Source: Xenophilus sp. Marseille-Q4582
GTDB lineage: Bacteria > Pseudomonadota > Gammaproteobacteria > Burkholderiales > Burkholderiaceae_C
Direction of reading: 5' to 3'
Length of the DNA stretch: 64,000 nt
Assembly: GCF_916700565.1 (NCBI RefSeq)
Contig: NZ_CAKAKO010000001.1
Span: 1-64,000 of the forward strand
Shown: piece after piece, positions 49,696 through 58,979 of the stretch
Layout: each line of letters begins with the position of its first letter
How positions within the stretch are numbered: the first letter of the stretch is position 1
Program-made: the position numbers and the translations under genes
Notes under the pieces: model-generated
What the model was told of the DNA's origin: nothing
What the model saw: only the letters and a program-made list of their open reading frames with translations
Databases searched by the model: none

Positions 49696-49855
49696 GAAGG
49701 TGTGAACGAACCCCACATGCCCGCTCATCCCGCCCAGGTGCACGCCCTGATCGTTGCAAATGCTCGCCATAGCCCGAGCTATGGCTGCGCTTTGCGCCTC
49801 GATGGCGCACCCCTGGACGGTCTGCTCGGCCACGCGGGATTCATTCACACCTTCT
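49695..49855. repeat. 161-bp palindromic element with 20-bp terminal inverted repeats
   Basis: Terminal arms at 49695-49714 (starts AGAAGGTGTGAA) and 49836-49855 are reverse complements with two transition differences. A central hairpin GCCATAGC-CCGA-GCTATGGC (49766-49785) is perfect. The left arm begins at the last base of the DUF2917 stop codon. No transposase is encoded. The shape is that of a miniature inverted-repeat element or a large intergenic palindrome that could fold as RNA between the DUF2917 and Crp/Fnr genes. Confidence 0.75.
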
Positions 49856-49993
49856 GAGCGCCGGGCGCCTGCGGGGCGGTGGCGCACGGCGCCGCCCGGC
49901 CGGCTGCCTTCATGCCCCGGCGGCGCCGGCCCACAGCGCCACGGGCGCTGCGCCCGCACGCCGCGCGGCGGCGGGCAGGGATCATGGAGCACC

Positions 49994-50779
49994 ATGACTC
50001 AATCCTCCGCCCGGCCCTCCCTGCCCCTGCTGCTGCGCAGCGTGGATCCGCCCAAGCAGTGCGGCGCGTGCCTGCTGCACGACCTGCCGGACCTGTTCCT
50101 GCCGGCGTCGCCCGAGGAGCGGGCGGCGATCGCGGCCTGGCGGTCGGGTACGCGCGAGGTGCGGGCGGGCGGCAGCATCATCGACGAGCGCGAGCGCAGC
50201 ACGCACCTCTACACGCTCTACTCGGGCTGGGCCTTTCGCTACAAGACGCTGAGCGACGGGCGCCGGCAGATCCTGCACTTTCTGTTGCCCGGCGACCTGA
50301 TGGGGCTGCAGGACGAGTTCGCCGAGGGCCGCACCTACGGCGTCGACGCCGCGACCGACGTGCGCCTGTGCGCCTTTCCGCGCGACAAGCTCTGGGCCTT
50401 CTTCCATGCGCAGCCGAACATGGGCTATGCCATCAGCTGGCTGGCCGCGCGCGAGGAGAAGATGATGGACGACGCCCTGGTCACCAACGGCCGGCGCAAC
50501 GCGGCCGAGCGGGTGGCCATGCTGCTGATGCACCTGTTCCGCCGCGCCGAACACCTGGGCATGACCGAAGGGCGGCGCCTGGCCTTCCCGTTCAACCAGC
50601 AGCACATCGCGGACGCGCTGGGCCTGTCGCTGGTGCACACCAACAAGACGCTGCGCAGGCTGCAGCGCGAAGGGCTGCACCGCCTCGAAGGCGGCGTGCT
50701 GGAGATCCTCAATCCCCATGCGCTGGAGCAGCTGGGCGACTATTTCGAGCGTCCGGTGCGGCCCGTGCCCGTGCTCTGA
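49994..50779 (+). CDS. Crp/Fnr family regulator
   Basis: A 261-residue regulator: cyclic-nucleotide-like beta-roll (REVRAGGSIIDERERSTHLY, LYSGWAFRYKTLSDGRRQIL, HFLLPGDLMGLQDEF), dimer helix, then a winged helix with NQQHIADALGLSLVHTNKTL as recognition part. Cysteines at residues 23 and 26 resemble an FNR N-terminus, but with only one further cysteine in view a four-ligand iron-sulfur cluster looks unlikely. The ATG at 49994 follows GGAG. Targets unknown; the palindromic element fills the gap upstream. Confidence 0.88.
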   Translation: MTQSSARPSLPLLLRSVDPPKQCGACLLHDLPDLFLPASPEERAAIAAWRSGTREVRAGGSIIDERERSTHLYTLYSGWAFRYKTLSDGRRQILHFLLPGDLMGLQDEFAEGRTYGVDAATDVRLCAFPRDKLWAFFHAQPNMGYAISWLAAREEKMMDDALVTNGRRNAAERVAMLLMHLFRRAEHLGMTEGRRLAFPFNQQHIADALGLSLVHTNKTLRRLQREGLHRLEGGVLEILNPHALEQLGDYFERPVRPVPVL

Positions 50780-50794
50780 GCGGCGCGCGCCGCG

Positions 50795-51691
50795 TCAGCC
50801 CGGCGGGGCCGCAGCCGCCGGGGCCGCGGAGGCAGGCGCCGGCGATTCGTGCAGGGCCCGCAGGTCCCGCGCATAGTCCTGCAGCCGCTGCGCGGCGCGG
50901 GCGCGCTGCGCGGGGCTGGTGCTCGCATGCAGGGCCGCGAAGTCGGCGCATCCTTCTTCCCACAGCGCCTGCTGCTGGGCCTGCCACGGGCCGGGCGGCG
51001 GCGACTGCAGGCGGTCCAGCTGCGCGGCGAGGGCGGCCCGGGCGGCGGCTTCGCTGACCGGCGTGCGCTGCCAGCCGCGCAGCAGCGCCAGCAGTTCGGC
51101 CTGGCGGCGGCGGCGCTCGGCATCGATCCGGGCAGCGTCGAAGCGCGAGGCCGCGATGCCCTGGCGCAGCAGCGCACGCTGCGCCTCGGTGAGGCGGCCG
51201 TAGAAATCCTCGTAGCGCTTGCGCTGCTCGTCGTAGCGGCGGGCCTGCTGCTGGGCCGGGCTGCGTGCGAGCCAGTCGCGCCGGAATTCCTCGTTGTCGC
51301 GCGCCTGGTGACGCGCCAGCGCTTCGGTCTGCGCCGGCCCCAGGGTCAGCGCGATGCGCGCGGCTGGCGCTTCGGCCAGCGCGGCCGCCGCGCGCAGCCG
51401 GGCGCGCACGGCTTCGCCGAAACGGCAGGCCTGGGCGGCGCTGATCTCGCCGGCCACCAGGGCCTGCGCCTCGTCGAGCAGGACCGCCAGGCGCGGCAGT
51501 TCCTCGCGCCGGTGCTCGGCCTGCCATTGCGCCAGCGCGGCGCGTATCTGCAGCGACTGCGCGTCGTCGAAGTCCAGGCGGCGGTCCAGCCACCAGTAGG
51601 CCAGCGTGGGCAGCTGCTCGTAGCCCAGCCGCAGCGTGCTGCAGCCGGCCAGCAGGGCCGCCATGCACAGCGCGGGGATAATCCGCGCCAC
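50795..51691 (-). CDS. DUF6279 family lipoprotein
   Basis: A 298-residue lipoprotein: starting at a GTG, VARIIPALCMAALLAGC has a basic N-region, a short hydrophobic stretch and a LAGC lipobox. Next comes STLRLGYEQLPTLAYWWLDR, the hallmark of the DUF6279 family, and then long Ala/Arg/Gln-rich helices likely to form coiled coils. Upstream in-frame ATG at 51763 would add 24 residues and leave only five bases to the glmU start, so the GTG is preferred. Function unknown. It is convergent with the Crp/Fnr gene. Confidence 0.8.
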   Translation of the reverse strand: MARIIPALCMAALLAGCSTLRLGYEQLPTLAYWWLDRRLDFDDAQSLQIRAALAQWQAEHRREELPRLAVLLDEAQALVAGEISAAQACRFGEAVRARLRAAAALAEAPAARIALTLGPAQTEALARHQARDNEEFRRDWLARSPAQQQARRYDEQRKRYEDFYGRLTEAQRALLRQGIAASRFDAARIDAERRRRQAELLALLRGWQRTPVSEAAARAALAAQLDRLQSPPPGPWQAQQQALWEEGCADFAALHASTSPAQRARAAQRLQDYARDLRALHESPAPASAAPAAAAPPG

Positions 51692-51768
51692 CCGGCGGGC
51701 GCCCGCGCGCCCGTGCGCTGGGCCCTTCGATCGGGCGCCGGCCCGTGTTCCAAGAAGAGGCATTTCCC

Positions 51769-53214
51769 GTGATTCCTGCCAGCCATTCCACCGATCCCGC
51801 GCAGCCAGCGGGCCCCGTCGACGTCGTCATCATGGCCGCCGGCAAGGGCACGCGCATGAAAAGCCGCCTGCCCAAGGTGCTGCACCGGCTGGCCGGCCGG
51901 CCGCTGCTGGGCCATGTGACCGCCACGGCCCGGCGTTTGGGGGCGCGCCGCGTGGTGGTGATCACGGGCCATGGTGCCGAACAAGTCGAGGCCGCCGTGC
52001 AGGACTTCGGCGCATCGCAAGCATCGCAGCAGTTGGCCTTCGCGCGCCAATCGCCCCAGCTGGGCACCGGGCATGCCGTGCAGCAGGCACTGCCGCACCT
52101 GAGCGGCGACGGCACCGTGCTGGTGCTGTCAGGCGACGTGCCGCTGATCGCCGAGTCCACCCTGCGCGCGCTGCTGCAAGCCAGCGGCGGCGAGCGGCTG
52201 GCGCTGCTGACGGTGGAGCTGGAAGATCCGACCGGCTACGGCCGCGTGGTCACGGCGCCGTCGGGCGGTGTGCGTGCCATCGTCGAGCACAAGGACGCCA
52301 ACGAGCAGCAACGCGCGATCCGCGAGATCTACAGCGGCGTGATGGCCGCGCCCGCCGCGCGCCTGCGCCACTGGCTGGGCCAGCTGCGCAACGACAACGC
52401 GCAGGGCGAGTACTACCTGACCGACGTGGTGCGCATGGCGGTGGACGAAGGCACGGCCGTGGTCGCGCAGCGCACCACCGACGAACTGCAGGTCACGGGC
52501 GTGAACAGCCCCGCGCAACTGGCGGCGCTGGAGCGTGCCTGGCAGCGCCGCGAAGCGGATCGGCTGATGGAGGCCGGCGTGCGTCTGGCCGACCCCTCGC
52601 GCTTCGACCTGCGCGGCACGCTGGACTGCGCGGGCGACGTGGAGATCGACATCGGCTGCATCTTCGAAGGCGAGGTGACGCTGGGCGAGGGCGTGCGCAT
52701 CGGCGCGCACTGCGTGATCGCGAACGCGCGCATCGAGGCCGGCGCGGTGATCCACCCCTTCACGCACATCGACGGCGGCAAGCCGGAAGGCGTGGTCGTG
52801 GGGGCCGGGGCGCTGGTCGGCCCTTACGCGCGCCTGCGCCCGGGCGCGCAGCTGGGCGCCGAGGTGCACATCGGCAACTTCGTCGAGGTGAAGAACAGCC
52901 AGCTGGCCGACGGCGCCAAGGCCAACCACCTGGCCTACCTGGGCGACGCCACGGTGGGCGCGCGCGTGAACTACGGCGCCGGCAGCATCACGGCCAACTA
53001 CGACGGCGCCCACAAGCACCGCACCGTGATCGAGGCCGACGTGCACGTGGGCAGCAACTGCGTGCTGGTGGCGCCGGTCACGATCGGGGCCGGCGGCACC
53101 ATCGGCGGCGGCTCGACCATCACGAAGAGCACCGAGCCCGGCGCCTTGACCGTGGCGCGCGGGCGGGCCGTGAGCTTTGCCAACTGGCAGCGGCCGAAGA
53201 AGGCAACGAAGTAA
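51769..53214 (+). CDS. glmU: Bifunctional UDP-GlcNAc pyrophosphorylase / GlcN-1-P acetyltransferase
   Basis: A 481-residue cytoplasmic enzyme making UDP-GlcNAc from glucosamine-1-phosphate. N-terminal uridyltransferase: DVVIMAAGKGTRMKSRLPKV (nucleotide loop), LSGDVPLI, GYGRVV, GVNSPAQLAALE. C-terminal left-handed beta-helix acetyltransferase with hexapeptide repeats, NFVEVKNSQLADGAKANHL, YLGDATVGARVNYGAGSIT and the catalytic His in DGAHKHRTVIEADV. The GTG at 51769 has GAGG eight bases upstream; GTG at 51745 is possible but less well spaced. glmS lies 2.6 kb downstream. Confidence 0.96.
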   Translation: MIPASHSTDPAQPAGPVDVVIMAAGKGTRMKSRLPKVLHRLAGRPLLGHVTATARRLGARRVVVITGHGAEQVEAAVQDFGASQASQQLAFARQSPQLGTGHAVQQALPHLSGDGTVLVLSGDVPLIAESTLRALLQASGGERLALLTVELEDPTGYGRVVTAPSGGVRAIVEHKDANEQQRAIREIYSGVMAAPAARLRHWLGQLRNDNAQGEYYLTDVVRMAVDEGTAVVAQRTTDELQVTGVNSPAQLAALERAWQRREADRLMEAGVRLADPSRFDLRGTLDCAGDVEIDIGCIFEGEVTLGEGVRIGAHCVIANARIEAGAVIHPFTHIDGGKPEGVVVGAGALVGPYARLRPGAQLGAEVHIGNFVEVKNSQLADGAKANHLAYLGDATVGARVNYGAGSITANYDGAHKHRTVIEADVHVGSNCVLVAPVTIGAGGTIGGGSTITKSTEPGALTVARGRAVSFANWQRPKKATK

Positions 53215-53223
53215 GGGGCTGCG

Positions 53224-53245
53224 GGCGGGCGGATGGCCCGCCTTT
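53224..53245 (+). terminator. Probable terminator of glmU
   Basis: GGCGGGC and GCCCGCC form a perfect seven-base stem around GGATG, followed by TTTG, nine bases beyond the glmU stop codon. The T-run is short, so efficiency is uncertain. Confidence 0.65.
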
Positions 53246-53332
53246 GACCCGGTTGCCGGCAGGCCCTTGTATTGACCTTCACATTGGTTGAGCTTTCATC
53301 ATGGCGGCACTTCCATCCCCGCTGCCCGCCCG

Positions 53333-54202
53333 ATGCACGATCTCGACCCCGCGCTGCTGCGCGTCTATCTGCGCCGCCTCGGCTTTGCCGCCCCGCCGCC
53401 GCCCACGCTGCACACCCTCCACCTGCTGCAGCTGCGGCATTCGGCCGCCTTCGCCTTCGAAACCCTCAGCACGCTGCTGCACCTGCCGGTGCCCATCGAC
53501 CTGCCGTCGGTGGCGCACAAGCTGCTGGTCGAGGGGCGCGGCGGCTATTGCTATGAACTGAACGGCCTGTTCCTGGCGCTGCTGCGCCGGCTGGGTTTCG
53601 AGGCGCAGCCCCTGACGGGGCGTGTGCTGATGGGCGCCACGCCGGGCGTGCCGCCCGCGCGCACCCACCTGATGGCGCGGGTGCGCCTGGAGGGGCGGGA
53701 CTGGCTCAGCGACGTGGGCTTCGGTGGCATGGTGCCCACCGCGCCGCTGGCGCTTCACGAGGCGGGGCCGCAGCCCACGCCGCACGAGCCGTACCGGCTG
53801 GACCGCGAGGGCGATGCCTTCACCTTGCGCGCCTGGGTGAACGAGGCGTGGAAGGCGCTCTACGTCTTCGATCTCGCCGCGCCGGCGCCCATCGACCTGG
53901 AAGTCGGCAACTGGTATGTGTCCACGCATGCCGACTCGCCCTTCCTGGGCCGGCTGGTCGCGGCGCGCACGGGCGCCTTCTGCCGGCACACGCTGCGCGG
54001 CGGCAGCTATGCCGTGCACCGGCTGGGCCAGGCCAGCATGCGCGTCGAGTTGCGGGACGCCGATGCGGTGATCGGGCTGCTGCGGGAGGTCTTCGGGCTG
54101 CGGCTGCCGGCGCATTCGCAGCTGCGCCAGGCCATCGCGCAGCAATGGCGGCGCCCCGCCGAGGACGAGGCCGCGCCGGCCCAAGCCGTGGCCGCTACCT
54201 GA
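53333..54202 (+). CDS. Arylamine N-acetyltransferase
   Basis: A 289-residue NAT. The catalytic triad is visible: Cys in GRGGYCYELNGLF near residue 70, His in ARTHLMARVRL and Asp in LSDVGFGGMVPTAPL. It transfers acetyl groups from acetyl-CoA to arylamines, hydrazines or related amino acids in the cytoplasm. ATG at 53333 gives the family N-terminus (LDPALLRVYLRRLGF); an in-frame start at 53288 adds an unlikely tail. It overlaps the EamA gene tail to tail by eight bases. Confidence 0.92.
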   Translation: MHDLDPALLRVYLRRLGFAAPPPPTLHTLHLLQLRHSAAFAFETLSTLLHLPVPIDLPSVAHKLLVEGRGGYCYELNGLFLALLRRLGFEAQPLTGRVLMGATPGVPPARTHLMARVRLEGRDWLSDVGFGGMVPTAPLALHEAGPQPTPHEPYRLDREGDAFTLRAWVNEAWKALYVFDLAAPAPIDLEVGNWYVSTHADSPFLGRLVAARTGAFCRHTLRGGSYAVHRLGQASMRVELRDADAVIGLLREVFGLRLPAHSQLRQAIAQQWRRPAEDEAAPAQAVAAT

Positions 54203-55103
54203 TGCGCGACAGCAGCACGATGCCGCCGAGCACCACGAGGCCGCCCGCCATCTGCAGCGGGCTGATCCATTGCCCCAGCACCACCCAGGCAAAAAGCAGC
54301 GTGGCGACGGGCTCCATGTTCATCACGGGCGCGTTGCGGGCCATGTCCAGCCGCGGCACGAGGATGAACAGCACCGTGAAGGCCGTGCAGTACAGCCCCA
54401 TGAGGAAGGCCAGGCCGGTCCAGCCCGCGGCGTCCTGCGGCCAGGCCACGCCGCCCGGCACCAGGCCGGCCAGGCCCGCCAGGCTCATCGCGGTGCACAC
54501 GGTGGCCATGGTGTAGAAGCTGCGCACCGCGCCCGGCAGCGCGCGCAGCCGGTGGTCGCTGACCCAGATGCTGAGCGCGAACACCACGGCCGCGCCCAGC
54601 GCGAACGCGATGCCTTCGCCCCAGGCCGTGCCATCGCCGGCGGCGCCCCGGGCTTCGGCCAGGCGCGCGGGCACGTCCAGCGCGAGCAGCAGACCCACGA
54701 GGATCACGCCCATCACGCCCCAGGCCGGCTTCGTCGGCCGCGGGCCGCCCGTGGCCCAGGTGAGCAGGGCCAGCAGGATGGGAAAGCTGTTGGACACCAG
54801 CAGCGCCAGCGCCACCGGAATGCGCGCCACGGCCGAGTACAGGCACAGGCTCTGCACGGCGATCAGCAGGCCCAGCACCAGCTGCCAGCGCCGGGTTTCG
54901 GGCGGCAGGCGCAGCGCGTCGCGGCGCCAGGCCACCAGCGCGCCCAGCACGAGCAGCGTGAGCCCCGCGCGGCACAGGATGGCCGTGAGCAGCCCCACGC
55001 CATGGTCGAAGGCCAGCCGCGCCGCGACGTGGTTGGCGGCAAAGCCGCAGGCGACGGCTGCCAGCACGAGCATGGCGGTGGGGCGGGGCAGGGCAGCGGT
55101 CAT
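54195..55103 (-). CDS. EamA/DMT family exporter
   Basis: A 302-residue inner-membrane protein with ten hydrophobic segments arranged as two EamA halves. Half 1 begins AMLVLAAVACGFAANHVAAR and includes SNSFPILLALLTWA; half 2 has GIAFALGAAVVFALSIWVS and ends MNMEPVATLLFAWVVLGQWI, the EamA end motif. Such drug/metabolite transporters export amino acids, nucleobases or drugs. Substrate unknown. ATG at 55103 is preferred over a TTG six bases upstream. An Lrp-type regulator gene lies 129 bases upstream on the same strand. Confidence 0.88.
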   Translation of the reverse strand: MTAALPRPTAMLVLAAVACGFAANHVAARLAFDHGVGLLTAILCRAGLTLLVLGALVAWRRDALRLPPETRRWQLVLGLLIAVQSLCLYSAVARIPVALALLVSNSFPILLALLTWATGGPRPTKPAWGVMGVILVGLLLALDVPARLAEARGAAGDGTAWGEGIAFALGAAVVFALSIWVSDHRLRALPGAVRSFYTMATVCTAMSLAGLAGLVPGGVAWPQDAAGWTGLAFLMGLYCTAFTVLFILVPRLDMARNAPVMNMEPVATLLFAWVVLGQWISPLQMAGGLVVLGGIVLLSRIR

Positions 55104-55232
55104 GGACAAGGCAATGTGCCGGCGCGGTGGCCCGCGCGGCAGGAAGAGAAAGCAAAGGCGGGCGGGTTGCGCCGCGGCGATGGATGCGCGTCGCGCGCCA
55201 GGGGCGCAAGGAGGGCAGGGCCGTCTGGGCTT

Positions 55233-55721
55233 TCAGGCCCCATCGGCGCGCGGCAACGGTAGCAGCGTCTGGAACTTGGCGCGGCGCACGCTGAAGAAGG
55301 CCTTCACGTTGCGCACGTTGGCGTCGGCCGTGAACAGGCGCTGCACCAGGGCGTGGTAGGCGGGCATGTCGCGCACCGTCACCACCAGCATGAAGTCCGG
55401 GCCCGGCGACACGCGGTAGCACTGCTGCACGGCCTCGTCGGCGCAGGCGCGGATCTCGAAGGCCTGCAGCGATTCGGCGTCCTGCCGGTCCAGCACCACC
55501 TCCGCCAGGGCCGTGAGCAGCGCGGTGCCCAGGCGCTCGGCCGACAGCACCGCCACCTGCTGCTCGACCAGGCCCAGCGCGCGCAGGCGCTGCACGCGGC
55601 GCAGGCAGGTGGGCGGCGACAGGTGGCAGTCCTGCGCCAGCTGCTGATTGGTGCGCGAGGCATCGCGCTGCAGCGCGTCGAGCAGGCGCCAGTCGATCGC
55701 GTCCAGGCTCAGAGATTCCAT
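55233..55721 (-). CDS. Lrp/AsnC family regulator
   Basis: A 162-residue feast/famine regulator: [20 protein letters not shown] and [23 protein letters not shown] (helix-turn-helix), followed by the RAM ligand domain with [20 protein letters not shown] and [15 protein letters not shown]. Amino-acid binding to the RAM domain typically controls activity. The EamA exporter downstream and glmS divergent upstream are candidate targets; the AT-rich 137-bp gap to glmS likely holds its operator. Confidence 0.9.
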   Translation of the reverse strand: MESLSLDAIDWRLLDALQRDASRTNQQLAQDCHLSPPTCLRRVQRLRALGLVEQQVAVLSAERLGTALLTALAEVVLDRQDAESLQAFEIRACADEAVQQCYRVSPGPDFMLVVTVRDMPAYHALVQRLFTADANVRNVKAFFSVRRAKFQTLLPLPRADGA

Positions 55722-55858
55722 ACTTCAGTCAAAAATGGAACAAAAATCCATTTCAATCAAGAGCTGCAAGAATAATTCAAAATAGAAAGAATTTCGAAAG
55801 CATTGTTTGTGGTTCGCTGCCTAGCATCGCGCCATTGCATTTCAGCAGGAGAGCTTCC

Positions 55859-57748
55859 ATGTGCGGCATCGTCGGCGCCACCTCGCATCGCGACATCGTT
55901 CCCATCCTCGTGCAGGGCCTGTCGCGGCTGGAGTACCGCGGCTATGACTCCTGCGGCGTGGCCGTGCAGGCCGGCGGCCTGCAGCGCGCCCGCACCACGG
56001 CCCGCGTGGCGGACCTGATGGCGCAGGTGCAGCAGGACCGCGTGCAGGGCCTGACCGGCATCGCCCACACCCGCTGGGCGACGCATGGGGCGCCCGAGGT
56101 GCACAACGCGCACCCGCATTTCAGCCACGGCCCGGGCCAGGCGCCCCACACGGCCACGCGGCCCGCGCGCATCGGGCTGGTGCACAACGGCATCATCGAG
56201 AACCACGAAAGCCTGCGCGCCGCGCTGCAGGCCCGGGGCTATGTGTTCGCGAGCCAGACCGACACCGAGGTCATCGCGCACCTGATCGACAGCCTGTACG
56301 ACGGCGACCTGTTCGAGGCCGTGCGCGCCGCGGTGGCGCAGCTGCACGGCGCCTACGCGATCGCCGTCATCAGCCGCGACGAGCCGCAGCGCGTCGTGGG
56401 CGCGCGCGCCGGGTCGCCGCTGGTGCTGGGCGTGGGGCAGGGCGACGAAGGGGGCGAGAACTTCCTGGCCAGCGACGCGATGGCGCTGGCCGGCGTGACC
56501 GACCAGATCGTCTACCTGGAAGAGGGCGACCTCGCCGACCTGCAGCCCGGCAAGTACTGGATCGCCGGCCGCGACGGCCGCCCGGTGCAGCGCAAGGTGC
56601 GCACCGTGCGTGCGCACAGCGGCGCGGCCGAGCTGGGCCCGTACCGCCACTACATGCAAAAGGAGATCTTCGAGCAGCCGCGCGCCATCGGCGACACGCT
56701 GGAGGGCGTGCTCGGCATCGCGCCCGAGCTCTTCGACGGCGCGAGCCAGGACGGCCAGCCCGGCGCCAGCGCGCACCGCGTGTTCCGGGCCATCGACAAG
56801 GTGCTGATCCTGGCCTGCGGCACCAGCTATTTCAGCGGCTGCACGGCCAAGTACTGGCTGGAGAGCATCGCGAAGATCCCGGCGCAGGTGGAAATCGCCA
56901 GCGAGTACCGCTACCGCGAGTCGGTGCCCGACCCCAAGACCCTGGTCGTCACCATCAGCCAGAGCGGCGAGACGGCCGACACGCTGGCCGCCCTGCGCCA
57001 CGCCCAGAGCCTGGGCATGGAACACACGCTGACCATCTGCAACGTGGCCACCAGCGCCATGGTGCGCGAATGCAAGCTGGCCTACATCACGCGGGCCGGG
57101 GTGGAAATCGGCGTGGCTTCGACCAAGGCCTTCACCACGCAGCTGGCGGGCCTGTTCCTGCTGACGCTGGCGCTGGCCCAGGCCAAGGGCCGCCTGTCGG
57201 ACGGGCAGGAAGCGCGCTGGCTGCAGGAGATGCGCCACCTGCCCGTGGCCCTGCAATCGGTGCTGGCGCTGGAGCCGCAGCTCATCAGCTGGGCCGAGGA
57301 CTTCGCGCGCAAGGAGAATGCGCTCTTCCTGGGGCGCGGGCTGCACTACCCCATCGCGATGGAAGGCGCGCTCAAGCTCAAGGAGGTGACCTACATCCAC
57401 GCCGAGGCCTATGCCGCTGGCGAGCTCAAGCACGGCCCGCTGGCGCTGGTGACCGACCAGATGCCGGTCGTGACCGTGGCGCCCAACGACGCCCTGCTGG
57501 AAAAGCTCAAGAGCAACCTGCAGGAAGTGCGAGCGCGCGGCGGCGTGCTCTATGTGCTGGCCGACGCCGACACGCACATCGACAGCAGCGAGGGCATGCA
57601 CGTCATCCGCATGCCCGAGCACTATGGGCAGCTGTCCCCGCTGCTGCATGTCGTGCCGTTGCAGCTGCTGGCCTACCACACGGCCTGCGCGCGGGGCACC
57701 GACGTGGACAAGCCGCGCAACCTGGCGAAGTCGGTGACGGTGGAGTGA
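55859..57748 (+). CDS. glmS: Glutamine-fructose-6-phosphate aminotransferase (isomerizing)
   Basis: A 629-residue enzyme making glucosamine-6-phosphate from fructose-6-phosphate and glutamine, the first committed step to UDP-GlcNAc. After the initiator, Cys2 in MCGIVGA is the nucleophile of the N-terminal glutaminase, followed by [26 protein letters not shown] and HNGIIENHE. Two SIS domains form the isomerase: [40 protein letters not shown], and the end LAKSVTVE. Start fixed by MCGI. No ribozyme or riboswitch pattern is evident in the AT-rich leader. Confidence 0.97.
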   Translation: MCGIVGATSHRDIVPILVQGLSRLEYRGYDSCGVAVQAGGLQRARTTARVADLMAQVQQDRVQGLTGIAHTRWATHGAPEVHNAHPHFSHGPGQAPHTATRPARIGLVHNGIIENHESLRAALQARGYVFASQTDTEVIAHLIDSLYDGDLFEAVRAAVAQLHGAYAIAVISRDEPQRVVGARAGSPLVLGVGQGDEGGENFLASDAMALAGVTDQIVYLEEGDLADLQPGKYWIAGRDGRPVQRKVRTVRAHSGAAELGPYRHYMQKEIFEQPRAIGDTLEGVLGIAPELFDGASQDGQPGASAHRVFRAIDKVLILACGTSYFSGCTAKYWLESIAKIPAQVEIASEYRYRESVPDPKTLVVTISQSGETADTLAALRHAQSLGMEHTLTICNVATSAMVRECKLAYITRAGVEIGVASTKAFTTQLAGLFLLTLALAQAKGRLSDGQEARWLQEMRHLPVALQSVLALEPQLISWAEDFARKENALFLGRGLHYPIAMEGALKLKEVTYIHAEAYAAGELKHGPLALVTDQMPVVTVAPNDALLEKLKSNLQEVRARGGVLYVLADADTHIDSSEGMHVIRMPEHYGQLSPLLHVVPLQLLAYHTACARGTDVDKPRNLAKSVTVE

Positions 57749-57779
57749 GGCGCGGCGCGGGCGAGGGCCCGCCGCCTGC

Positions 57780-58043
57780 TCAGCCCGCGCGCAGGCTGTC
57801 GATCAGTTCGATGTACTGCTGTTTCGCCGCCTCGGCCGAGAGGCCCTTGTTCTTGGTCCAGGCGTCCCACTTGGCGCGCGCGACGATGTCGCTGAAGCTG
57901 GGCTTCTTCTCGGTGTTGTCGCCAGCCGTGGCCTGCTTGAACAGGCCGTAGATCTTCAGCAGTGTGGGGTTGTCGGGCTTGGCCGGCAGTTGCAGGGCCT
58001 GGGCCTGGGCGGTCTCGAAGCGGGCGTTCAGATCGTCGGACAT
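57780..58043 (-). CDS. Acyl-CoA-binding protein
   Basis: An 87-residue four-helix acyl-CoA-binding protein: LNARFETAQAQALQLPAKPD, NPTLLKIYGLFKQATAGD (with the ligand-binding YGLFKQ) and KWDAWTKNKGLSAEAAKQQYIEL. Length is exactly that of the single-domain eukaryote-like ACBP, found sporadically in bacteria including this group. It would bind medium- and long-chain acyl-CoA in the cytosol. It lies directly downstream of a terminator serving the next minus-strand gene, so it has its own promoter. Confidence 0.9.
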   Translation of the reverse strand: MSDDLNARFETAQAQALQLPAKPDNPTLLKIYGLFKQATAGDNTEKKPSFSDIVARAKWDAWTKNKGLSAEAAKQQYIELIDSLRAG

Positions 58044-58065
58044 GGGGAGGTCAGCCGTTCAAAAA

Positions 58066-58084
58066 AGGCCGCATTGTGCGGCCT
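58066..58084 (-). terminator. Intrinsic terminator after the TPR gene
   Basis: On the minus strand AGGCCGCA and TGCGGCCT pair perfectly around a three-base loop CAA, followed at once by a run of six T. It lies 25 bases beyond the TPR-protein stop and 23 bases before the acyl-CoA-binding protein start. Confidence 0.9.
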
Positions 58085-58108
58085 GCCGGCACGCACTCGC
58101 GCAGGCCT

Positions 58109-58948
58109 TCAATCCCTGAGGGCTTGCCGGGCCAGTTCCTGGTCGAGACGCATGCGCAGGTCCAGCGGCTCGAGGGCGGCCGCCTCTTCGTACAGCCGCG
58201 TGGCCTCGGCCAGGCGGGCGTCGCCGTGCAGGGCCAGCAGGGCGCGCGCGTATTCGATGCGGCCGATGGCCGACTGCGGGCTCAGCGCCAGGCCGCGCTC
58301 GAACAGGGCCTGGGCGGCGTCGGCGCGCACGCCGTAGGTCATGCGGCCCACCAGCGGGCCGACCTTGTCGATCACCTCGGCATGGAAGGCGCCCAGCGCG
58401 AAATGGGCCTCGGCATGGGCCGGGTGCCGCGCGAGCAGGTGTTCCAGCGTGCCCTTGATCTGGCTGCCCAGGCCCTGCGCCAGGGCGCGCGCCACGCTCA
58501 CCGCCTGCGCATGGCGGCCCAGCGCGTAAGCCAGCCAGTACAGCGCGGGCGCGTCGTCGGGCTGCGCCTGCAGCCGGCCCTGGGCGCGCCCGGCCACCTG
58601 GCGCAGCAGCGCCAGGCGGGTGGCTTCGCGCGGCTCCACGTAGCACGCGTAGACGGCCGTGCTCTGGTTGAGCAGGGCCAGCCCCGCCTCGCCCTGGGCC
58701 TGGGCCTGCTGCGCGGCGCGCGCGAAGTCGCCATTGTGGAACGCGGCCCAGCCTTCGAGCAGAGAGCCATCGGGCCGCGTGCCGTCGGCGGGGTGCAACT
58801 GCGGCCAGAGCGCGCGCACCTCGTCGGGGCCGAAGCGCCGCGGGGGCGCCAGGGCGCAGCGCGCCCAGGCCGAAGGGCTCAGGCGCTGGGCCTCGGACGG
58901 AGACAGCAGCGGCAGCGCCGGGGCGGTGGAGGGGGCCAGGGTGCTCAT
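58109..58948 (-). CDS. TPR-repeat protein of unknown function
   Basis: A 279-residue, Ala/Leu-rich protein with repeats of the tetratricopeptide pattern (GWAAFHNGDFARAAQQAQAQ, ALYWLAYALGRHAQAVSVAR, AEAHFALGAFHAEVIDKVG, LFERGLALSPQSAIGRIEYA). No signal peptide, so probably cytoplasmic, and no catalytic motif. Such proteins are protein-binding scaffolds. It is 31 bases downstream of a TetR gene on the same strand and probably co-transcribed with it; specific role unknown. Confidence 0.75.
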   Translation of the reverse strand: MSTLAPSTAPALPLLSPSEAQRLSPSAWARCALAPPRRFGPDEVRALWPQLHPADGTRPDGSLLEGWAAFHNGDFARAAQQAQAQGEAGLALLNQSTAVYACYVEPREATRLALLRQVAGRAQGRLQAQPDDAPALYWLAYALGRHAQAVSVARALAQGLGSQIKGTLEHLLARHPAHAEAHFALGAFHAEVIDKVGPLVGRMTYGVRADAAQALFERGLALSPQSAIGRIEYARALLALHGDARLAEATRLYEEAAALEPLDLRMRLDQELARQALRD

Positions 58949-58979
58949 GGCGGCTCTTTCCTTTCGCAAGGCAGCGGGG

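Noticed and set aside
49258-49995. Minus-strand open frame through the palindromic element
   Set aside because: Most of it is antisense to the DUF2917 gene, and the middle part is the palindromic repeat itself, so it is unlikely to be a protein gene.
55722-55858. glmS ribozyme or riboswitch in the glmS leader
   Set aside because: The 137-base gap is short, AT-rich and lacks the conserved ribozyme core; it looks like a divergent promoter with an Lrp operator.
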